Assembly (NCBI GenBank): GCA_900543025.1
Contig: UQPP01000001.1
Coordinates: 53,537-117,536 of the forward strand
Length of the DNA: 64,000 nucleotides
Reading direction: 5' to 3'
DNA from: an uncultured Collinsella sp.
GTDB taxonomy: Bacteria; Actinomycetota; Coriobacteriia; Coriobacteriales; Coriobacteriaceae
The notes beneath the pieces are model-generated. The model made no database searches and was not told the origin of the DNA. It saw nothing but the letters and a program-made list of their open reading frames with translations. This document shows positions 58,852 to 64,000 of this stretch, piece after piece. Within the stretch, counting starts at the first letter, position 1; every line of letters begins with the position of its first letter. The translations under genes were made by a program, and so were the position numbers.

Positions 58852-59427
58852 ATGAAGCCGTTGCTGCTGCATGCTTGCTGCGCGCCGTGCTCGCTGGAGC
58901 CGGTTCGCTTGCTGCGCGAGGAGGGGTTTGAACCCACAATCTGCTGGACCAACCCTAATATTCAGCCTCACGATGAATGGCAGCGGCGTTTGGACGAGCT
59001 GCGCCGGTGGTGTGCCGATGGCGACATCGAGCTTATCGAGGCGGGGGAGGACCGCGAGCGCTGGGAGGCCGGCGTGGCCCCGCTGGGCGCCGATCGGCCC
59101 CGTCGCTGTCGAGCCTGCTATGCCCTGCGTCTGGCCGAGGCATGCCGTGTGGCTCAGGAGCGTGGGTTTGAGTTTGTGGGCACGACGCTCGCCGTCTCGC
59201 CGTATCAGTTGTTCGAAACCTGCAATGATGTGTTGGAGCGTCTGGCTGCCGCTCGCGGTCTCACTCCGGTGATTCGCGATTTTCGCCCGTATTACCCCGA
59301 GGCCACGCGACGTTCGCGCGAGCTGGGCATGTATCGGCAGAATTATTGCGGCTGCCGATTCTCGGCCGTCGAGGCGGCCATGGACCGCGCCCGCATCCGC
59401 GACGAGCGCAAAGCGTCCAAAAAGTAG
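58852..59427 (+). CDS. queH: Epoxyqueuosine reductase QueH
   Basis: QueH reduces epoxyqueuosine to queuosine in tRNA and is the non-cobalamin replacement for QueG. The 191-residue protein has the family cysteines: HACCAPC at 8-14, RRCRACY in the middle and QNYCGCRFS near the end, which hold the iron-sulfur cluster and auxiliary iron. ATG 58852 has GGGGA at good spacing; the ATG two codons earlier sits directly on it. It is followed 64 bp later by queA, the preceding step of the pathway. Confidence 0.92.
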   Translation: MKPLLLHACCAPCSLEPVRLLREEGFEPTICWTNPNIQPHDEWQRRLDELRRWCADGDIELIEAGEDRERWEAGVAPLGADRPRRCRACYALRLAEACRVAQERGFEFVGTTLAVSPYQLFETCNDVLERLAAARGLTPVIRDFRPYYPEATRRSRELGMYRQNYCGCRFSAVEAAMDRARIRDERKASKK

Positions 59428-59491
59428 TTCTTTTGAGCTGGCAGCCTGCTAGGATGTAGAGCGGACTTTAGCTATATAAGGAGTATCCGAC

Positions 59492-60709
59492 GTGTCTATG
59501 CGTACCGATGATTTTGACTACAACCTTCCCGAGGAACTGATCGCCCAGGCTCCTGCCGAGCCGCGCGATTCCTGCCGCCTGCTGGTGGTGGATCGCAAGG
59601 GCTCCCGGGCAGGAACGCCGCTGGAGCATGGCGGCACCGTCGAGCACCGCATCTTCCGCGACATCATCGACTATATCGAGCCGGGCGACGTGCTCGTCAT
59701 CAACCAGACGCGCGTGATGCCGGCCCGTCTGATCGGTCGCAAGGCGGGCTCGGGCGGTGTGGTCGAGACGCTGCTGCTCAAGCGCCGCGAGGATGTTGAC
59801 CCGCTGGGTCACGTTTGGGAGTGCCTGGTCAAGCCGGGTAAGCGTCTGAAGCCCGGTGCTAAGATTGAGTATCGCGCCGGTGGCGCCCATGCGCCCGAGG
59901 GGGCTCCCGTGGTGCTGACGGCCGAGGTCGTCGACTTTGTCACCGATAGCCGCGGCGGCCGCCTGGTGCGTTTTGAGCCGGCCGGTTGCAATGCCGCCGG
60001 CGACCCGCGCACGCTCGACGAGGCCATCCATGCTGCCGGCCACGTGCCGCTGCCGCCCTACATTACCGATTACGAGGGCGATCCCGAGAAGTACCAGACC
60101 GTCTACGCCATGAAGGAGGAGCACTCGGCTGCCGCTCCCACGGCGGGTCTGCACTTTACGCCTGAGCTCATGGCCGCTATCGAGGCCAAGGGTGCGAAGT
60201 TTGCCGCCGTCGAGCTCGAGGTGGGCATCGATACCTTCCGTCTGGTGGAGGAGGACGACCCCACGCAGCACGTGATGCATACCGAGCGTTACCACGTATC
60301 GCAGGAGGTTGTCGACGCCGTGCATAAGGCTAAGGCCGAGGGGCATCGCGTAATCGCCGTCGGCACTACCGCAGTGCGCTCGCTCGAGAGCGCGTTTGAT
60401 GCGGACGCGCCGGTGTCCGATCCGGCTGTGACGGCGCGCTATTTTGAGGGCCGCGAGGACGGCGCCGACACGCTCGGCCGCGGCGACATCGTGGTGCGCG
60501 AGAACGCGACGACGCAGCTCTACCTCATGCCTGGCTCGACCTATCACGTGGTCGACGCGCTGATCACGAACTTCCACGTGCCGCGCTCCACGCTCATGAT
60601 GCTCGTGAGCGCACTTGCCACCCGCGACCAGATCATGGATGCCTACGCCGCTGCTATCGAAGAGCGTTACCGCTTCTTCAGCTTTGGCGACGCCATGCTC
60701 ATTTGTTAG
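59492..60709 (+). CDS. queA: S-adenosylmethionine:tRNA ribosyltransferase-isomerase QueA
   Basis: QueA transfers and isomerises the ribosyl part of SAM onto preQ1-modified tRNA, giving epoxyqueuosine. The 405-residue length is longer than the usual 340-360, mainly because of an insert after about residue 135. Typical blocks are DFDYNLPEELIAQ, LVINQTRVMPARL, EHSAAAPTAGLHFT and TNFHVPRSTLMMLV. GTG 59492 is preferred over ATG 59498 because AAGGAG is 8 bases before it. The stop codon overlaps the first base of repeat element copy B. Confidence 0.93.
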   Translation: MSMRTDDFDYNLPEELIAQAPAEPRDSCRLLVVDRKGSRAGTPLEHGGTVEHRIFRDIIDYIEPGDVLVINQTRVMPARLIGRKAGSGGVVETLLLKRREDVDPLGHVWECLVKPGKRLKPGAKIEYRAGGAHAPEGAPVVLTAEVVDFVTDSRGGRLVRFEPAGCNAAGDPRTLDEAIHAAGHVPLPPYITDYEGDPEKYQTVYAMKEEHSAAAPTAGLHFTPELMAAIEAKGAKFAAVELEVGIDTFRLVEEDDPTQHVMHTERYHVSQEVVDAVHKAKAEGHRVIAVGTTAVRSLESAFDADAPVSDPAVTARYFEGREDGADTLGRGDIVVRENATTQLYLMPGSTYHVVDALITNFHVPRSTLMMLVSALATRDQIMDAYAAAIEERYRFFSFGDAMLIC

Positions 60710-60847
60710 TTACGCGGTTCTACGAACCGCGTAACTGCTCGACGCTGCAAACCCGCCAGAGCGGCAATCTGCCTTTCAACTTCGGCGGCATGACCAGAAG
60801 GTCAATGCCGCCTCGTTTCAAGGCACCTTGCTCGCTCTGGCGGGTTT
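60709..60847. repeat. Dispersed structured intergenic element, copy B
   Basis: Hairpin 1 (60709-60720 with 60724-60735) is a perfect 12-bp stem GTTACGCGGTTC with loop TAC; its closing pair is C-G where copy A has T-A. The outer stem pairs 60749-60763 with 60833-60847 (15 of 15). Inside lie GGCAATCTGCC (60763-60773, identical to copy A), a long hairpin with the same AGAA loop (60784-60812) but an unrelated stem, and CACCTTGC. Confidence 0.82.
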
Positions 60848-60885
60848 TCGCTGTCCGCGCCAAAACATTGGCGTTGTCGTGGCTC

Positions 60886-60915
60886 AACCTGTCAAAAAGG
60901 GACAGGTTTATTTTG
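60886..60915 (+). terminator. Terminator-like hairpin after queA
   Basis: AACCTGTC (60886-60893) pairs with GACAGGTT (60901-60908), followed by TATTTT. Confidence 0.55.
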
Positions 60916-60973
60916 GCAGGTTTTATCTGGGCAAACGTTGTTGGCGCAATGGAGACTGGTCTATACGCACCAA

Positions 60974-61007
60974 GTTGGTGCAAAGTAGCTTGACCCCTTT
61001 GCACCAA
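60974..61007. repeat. Hairpin in the queA downstream spacer
   Basis: TTGGTGCAAAG (60975-60985) pairs perfectly with CTTTGCACCAA (60997-61007). No T-run follows on either strand. Confidence 0.5.
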
Positions 61008-61014
61008 TCAAAAA

Positions 61015-61077
61015 GTTGCGGTGAGATAGTTCTTGAATTGGCTTTTTTGGGCTAAACAGGAACTATCTCACCGCAAC
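61015..61077 (-). terminator. 18-bp hairpin, terminator of the coiled-coil gene
   Basis: 61015-61032 (GTTGCGGTGAGATAGTTC) pairs perfectly with 61060-61077, with a 27-base loop. On the minus strand TTTTTGATT follows directly, so it suits the gene ending at 61105. Confidence 0.7.
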
Positions 61078-61104
61078 TGCGTTGAGTGTTTTTTGGCAGC
61101 TGGT

Positions 61105-62877
61105 TTACTTGCTCGCGAACAGCCAGACCAGGATGATCACCAGAATCACGGCGATGATGCAGACGATGGCGCCGGTGAATTTGATGCGTGAGTCGCGGGT
61201 GCGCTCGCGCACGTCGTCCTCGGCGGCTTCGAGTTGAGCCACTTCACGCTCGGTTTCGGCGTACTCGGCCTTATCGCGGACCAGAGAGCCTGCGAGCGAT
61301 TCGGTAATCTCGGGATGGTCATGCACTTCGGTCGCCTGCTCGATGATCGACTGTGCGTGCGCAACGTCCGCCTGGGCATTGGCAATAGCCTGCTCTTGCT
61401 CTCGACGCGCCTTGTCCTCGGCGGCGATCTTCTCGCGCAGTTCGCGCTGGCGCGTTGCGGCGGCGGCTTTTGCGGTCTGCAGCTCGTCGCGCGCGGCATC
61501 GGCCTCGGCCGTCACGGTCTGATGGGCGCGCTTGGCGTCGGCGATGGGGGCTTGCGCCTGCTCGACGGCGTGCTCGGCGGCCGCGAGCGAGTGCTCAAGA
61601 TCGGCGGTGATGTTCGGGACATCTTCCTCGGCTTTGCGCAGGGCATCGGCCGTGTCAGAGATCTGCATCGAAAGCTCGCTGGTGCGCACCGTGTAATTGG
61701 CGGGATTCGCCGAAGGATTGCGCTGCAGCTCGGCATACTCGTGGCGCAGCGTTTCGAGTTGAGCACGCGTGGCGTCGACGGTTTGCTGTGCTGCGGCAAC
61801 GCCGGCATCGCGCTCAGCTTGCACCTTGTCGCGGATGCGCTTGGAATCCTCGAGGCGGCGAACGAGGCGGTTACCGGTTTCGCGCGAGCTGGCTTCGCGC
61901 GCCTCCACGGCTTCGAGTGCGGCTTTGAGACGCCGCTCGGTGGCATCGTCCTCTTCTTTTATTTGCTCGAGTTGCGCCTTGAGCTCTGTTGCCTTGGCAG
62001 CATGGGTATCGCGGCCGATTTCTGCTGCCGCGGCGGCTTTTTGTGCCGCATCGATAGCCTGGCGCTGCTCGGCGACGATTTGGTCGTAGCGGCCTGCGAT
62101 ATCCTGGCGCGTCTCGAGTTCCTCGCCTTGATCGGCGATGCGCTGCTCAAGTTCGGCTAAATGGGCGCGGGCATCGGCGAGTGCCTTCTTGGCGGCGTTC
62201 ATCTCGCGCATGGCCGACGCGCCCTGGGCGATAAAAGTGCCCACGGCGTTAGCGGTGTTTGAGACGGCGCTCCCCAGGTCGCGGCTCGTGGCGGGAGCAT
62301 GCGAGGTGGTCGGGTGCGCGGCTTCGGCGGCATTCGTATCGGCAGTCTGCGGCGCGGCGATATTGCCGGTGCCGCCTTCGATCACGGAAAAGCCCGCTGC
62401 GTGCGGGTCGACCGCGTCGGCGCCGATCGTGGGGTGCTCGAGTTGCAGGAACGAGGGCATGGTGCTGCCCTGGTCGGCAACCGGGGTCTCGCCGGGCACA
62501 AACGTCGAGGCAGCCTCGGCGGCTTCCTCCTCCTCGGCGTCGACATCGGCATCGGCGACAGCGTCTTTCATAGCTTTGACGGCATCCATCATGGAGTCCA
62601 TGACGGCGTCGAGCTCTTCTTCCGAAGACACCTCGATGGGGCCCGCTGCTTGCTGCGGGGCGGCGTCCTTTTTGGGGGCGTCGTCCTGAGCGGCCGAATC
62701 GTCGTTTTGCTCGTCGGCATCTGCGGCCGCAGGGATCTCCGCTGCAGCGTCGTTATCCAAAGTGGCGTCGTCGACGTCGGTATCATTGCAGGTCGCAGCG
62801 TCAGTATCTGCGGCGACGTCTGCTGAATCATCAATATGCTGTTGAGTCTGGGGATCCAGCTCGTCTGTCATAGGCAT
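61105..62877 (-). CDS. Acidic coiled-coil protein with a C-terminal membrane anchor
   Basis: No family was recognised. The 590 residues have a very acidic Asp/Ala/Glu-rich N-terminal 200, then a long Ala/Glu/Gln/Arg-rich coiled coil (about 230-540), and one C-terminal helix (FTGAIVCIIAVILVIILVWLF) that ends four residues before the stop. This is a tail-anchored layout with the bulk in the cytoplasm. GAGGAG lies just before ATG 62877; an ATG two codons later is possible. It could be a scaffold near the membrane (division, polarity or chromosome), but no context supports one of these. Confidence 0.6.
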   Translation of the reverse strand: MPMTDELDPQTQQHIDDSADVAADTDAATCNDTDVDDATLDNDAAAEIPAAADADEQNDDSAAQDDAPKKDAAPQQAAGPIEVSSEEELDAVMDSMMDAVKAMKDAVADADVDAEEEEAAEAASTFVPGETPVADQGSTMPSFLQLEHPTIGADAVDPHAAGFSVIEGGTGNIAAPQTADTNAAEAAHPTTSHAPATSRDLGSAVSNTANAVGTFIAQGASAMREMNAAKKALADARAHLAELEQRIADQGEELETRQDIAGRYDQIVAEQRQAIDAAQKAAAAAEIGRDTHAAKATELKAQLEQIKEEDDATERRLKAALEAVEAREASSRETGNRLVRRLEDSKRIRDKVQAERDAGVAAAQQTVDATRAQLETLRHEYAELQRNPSANPANYTVRTSELSMQISDTADALRKAEEDVPNITADLEHSLAAAEHAVEQAQAPIADAKRAHQTVTAEADAARDELQTAKAAAATRQRELREKIAAEDKARREQEQAIANAQADVAHAQSIIEQATEVHDHPEITESLAGSLVRDKAEYAETEREVAQLEAAEDDVRERTRDSRIKFTGAIVCIIAVILVIILVWLFASK

Positions 62878-63165
62878 GTGCTCCTCATCGTTGTTTGTCA
62901 CCCTATGATAAAGTCTCGCGTCGACATCCCGCGCGCTGCAGCAAAGTTTCAAAACGTGTTCGATGACTCGTTTGGATAGCAAAAATTCGACCTCTATATT
63001 CAGTTCAGGCTTGACATTCCCTTCGCCGAAAGACGTTGCGCCGTTCGCCTGCCGCAGTCTTTATTTTTCACTTGAACCCGCTAAAGTTGCATTTCAGCTT
63101 TTGGCGCGTGAAGTTGGATGCGCGCAGTCGGCGGGTGGGCCCGTCGCGATTTGAAAGGACTTCGT

Positions 63166-63966
63166 ATGGGACTTTTCACTGGTAAGACCGTAATCGTCAC
63201 CGGCGGCGGCAAGGCCACGCTTAAGGACGGTTCCGCTGGCTCCATCGGTTACGGCATCGATATCGCATTTGCCAAGGAGGGCGCAAACCTCGTCATTACC
63301 GGCCGCAACGTTGCTAAGCTCGAGGCTGCCAAGGAGTCCCTCGAGGCCGAGTACGGCGTCAAGGTTCTGCCTGTTCAGGCCGATGTCTCGGCTGGTCAGG
63401 ACAACGAGGCCGTCGTCCAAAACGTCATCGACAAGGCCATTGAGGAGTTCGGCCGCATCGACGCCGTCGTCAACAATGCTCAGGCCAGCGCCTCGGGTGT
63501 GACCATCGCCGACCACACCATGGATCAGTTTAACCTGGCCATTTATTCCGGTCTGTATGCCACCTATCTGTACATGCAGAAGGCCTATCCGCATCTGAAG
63601 GAGACCAAGGGCTCGGTGGTCAACTTTGCCTCGGGCGCCGGCCTGTTTGGCAACTATGGTCAGTGCAGTTATGCCGCCGCCAAGGAGGGCATCCGTGGTC
63701 TGACCCGCGTTGCCGCCAACGAGTGGGGCAAGGACGGCATCAACGTCAACATCGTGTGCCCGCTTGCTTGGACCGCTGCGCTCGAGAACTTCCAGGATGC
63801 CTACCCCGAGGCGTTTAAGGCCAACGTCCACATGCCGCCGGCAGGCCACTACGGCGACGTCGAGAAGGAAATCGGCCGCGTGGTCGTTCAGCTCTGCGGT
63901 CCCGACTTTAAGTACATGAACGGCGAGACTGTCACCCTCGAGGGCGGCATGGGCCAGCGTCCGTAG
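63166..63966 (+). CDS. Short-chain dehydrogenase/reductase (SDR)
   Basis: The 266-residue protein is a classical-type SDR oxidoreductase that uses NAD(P). The Rossmann start VIVTGGG is followed by an inserted KATLKDGSAG before SIGYGI, so the TGxxxGxG motif is interrupted. NNAQ replaces the usual NNAG, and the active site has NFASGAG with YAAAK (Tyr and Lys present). The end GGMGQRP is typical. The substrate cannot be told; it does not look like the known 7-beta-hydroxysteroid dehydrogenase of Collinsella. AAAGGA lies 7 bases before ATG 63166. Upstream, 62878-63165 holds divergent promoter DNA and no other gene. Confidence 0.85.
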   Translation: MGLFTGKTVIVTGGGKATLKDGSAGSIGYGIDIAFAKEGANLVITGRNVAKLEAAKESLEAEYGVKVLPVQADVSAGQDNEAVVQNVIDKAIEEFGRIDAVVNNAQASASGVTIADHTMDQFNLAIYSGLYATYLYMQKAYPHLKETKGSVVNFASGAGLFGNYGQCSYAAAKEGIRGLTRVAANEWGKDGINVNIVCPLAWTAALENFQDAYPEAFKANVHMPPAGHYGDVEKEIGRVVVQLCGPDFKYMNGETVTLEGGMGQRP

Positions 63967-63968
63967 GA

Positions 63969-63996
63969 GTTACGCGGTTTTACCAAACCGCGTAAC
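63969..63996. repeat. Dispersed structured intergenic element, copy C (cut by the window end)
   Basis: GTTACGCGGTTT (63969-63980), TACC, AAACCGCGTAAC (63985-63996) is identical to hairpin 1 of copy A and starts 2 bp after the SDR stop codon. The rest would lie beyond the window. Confidence 0.75.
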
Positions 63997-64000
63997 CAGT

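Noticed and set aside
63012..63017. TTGACA upstream of the SDR gene as a -35 box
   Set aside because: No -10-like sequence occurs at 16-18 bases downstream, so a promoter there is not supported.
1..64000. tRNA, rRNA genes or a CRISPR array
   Set aside because: No cloverleaf with the TTCGA arm, no rRNA-like segment and no regularly spaced direct repeats were found on reading.

Overview
The window is about 64 kb of a high-GC, gene-dense bacterial chromosome. The gene set points to an anaerobic gut actinobacterium of class Coriobacteriia, most likely Collinsella. The clues are a superoxide reductase instead of oxygen-dependent defences, a separate Fhs/FchA/FolD one-carbon set, a class III fructose-bisphosphatase, QueH-type queuosine synthesis, two GtrA proteins, and large cobalamin-riboswitch-linked DUF4430 surface proteins. 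The genus is inferred from family content and style; no rRNA or tRNA gene was seen.

Layout. 1-3.6 kb: end of an unknown gene, then a sulfur block with mnmA, cysK and a divergent Rrf2 regulator carrying four cysteines. 3.6-11.2 kb: a TrpR/YerC-like regulator behind a possible Trp-containing leader ORF, then an AddB-like/AddA-like nuclease-helicase pair. 11.2-21.2 kb: a DUF3284 protein, an AT-richer MFS transporter that looks acquired, dnaE, a SWIM-SNF2 helicase and a centre-II-only superoxide reductase. 21.2-25.7 kb: an NAD synthetase homologue whose two active sites both look destroyed, then the tightly overlapped ruvC-ruvA-ruvB. 25.9-33.4 kb: fhs, a single-pass membrane protein, a CDF metal exporter, a zinc-ribbon protein, a DUF1016 nuclease of lower GC and a small PH-like protein. 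33.5-37.7 kb: a Tat-exported, probably wall-anchored PI-PLC-like protein and two paralogous lipoproteins. 38.0-43.8 kb: fchA-folD, a 230-bp element with 37-bp inverted ends, a C69 dipeptidase, and a phasin-like/UbiB-like kinase pair. 43.8-48.9 kb: a cobalamin riboswitch followed by two DUF4430 surface proteins. 49-58 kb: two gtrA genes, fbp, degV, an unknown TIM-barrel-like protein, a small membrane protein, an rRNA m5C methyltransferase and an unusual MetRS. 58-64 kb: a DUF3267 membrane metalloprotease-like protein, queH-queA, a coiled-coil membrane protein and an SDR oxidoreductase.

How genes work together. Fhs, FchA and FolD form the formate-to-methylene-THF route; here FolD seems to have lost its cyclohydrolase residues, so the adjacent FchA would be needed. 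QueH and QueA do the last steps of queuosine synthesis. AddB-like and AddA-like proteins and RuvCAB are double-strand-break processing and Holliday-junction enzymes. The riboswitch and the transcobalamin-like DUF4430 proteins suggest B12 capture at the cell surface.

The most interesting non-coding signal is a dispersed intergenic element present three times (23257, 60709, 63969). It has a near-identical first hairpin, short identical unpaired blocks and stems that differ in sequence but keep pairing, and it lies each time just after a stop codon. The 230-bp inverted-repeat element after folD and the B12-riboswitch/DUF4430 locus come next.
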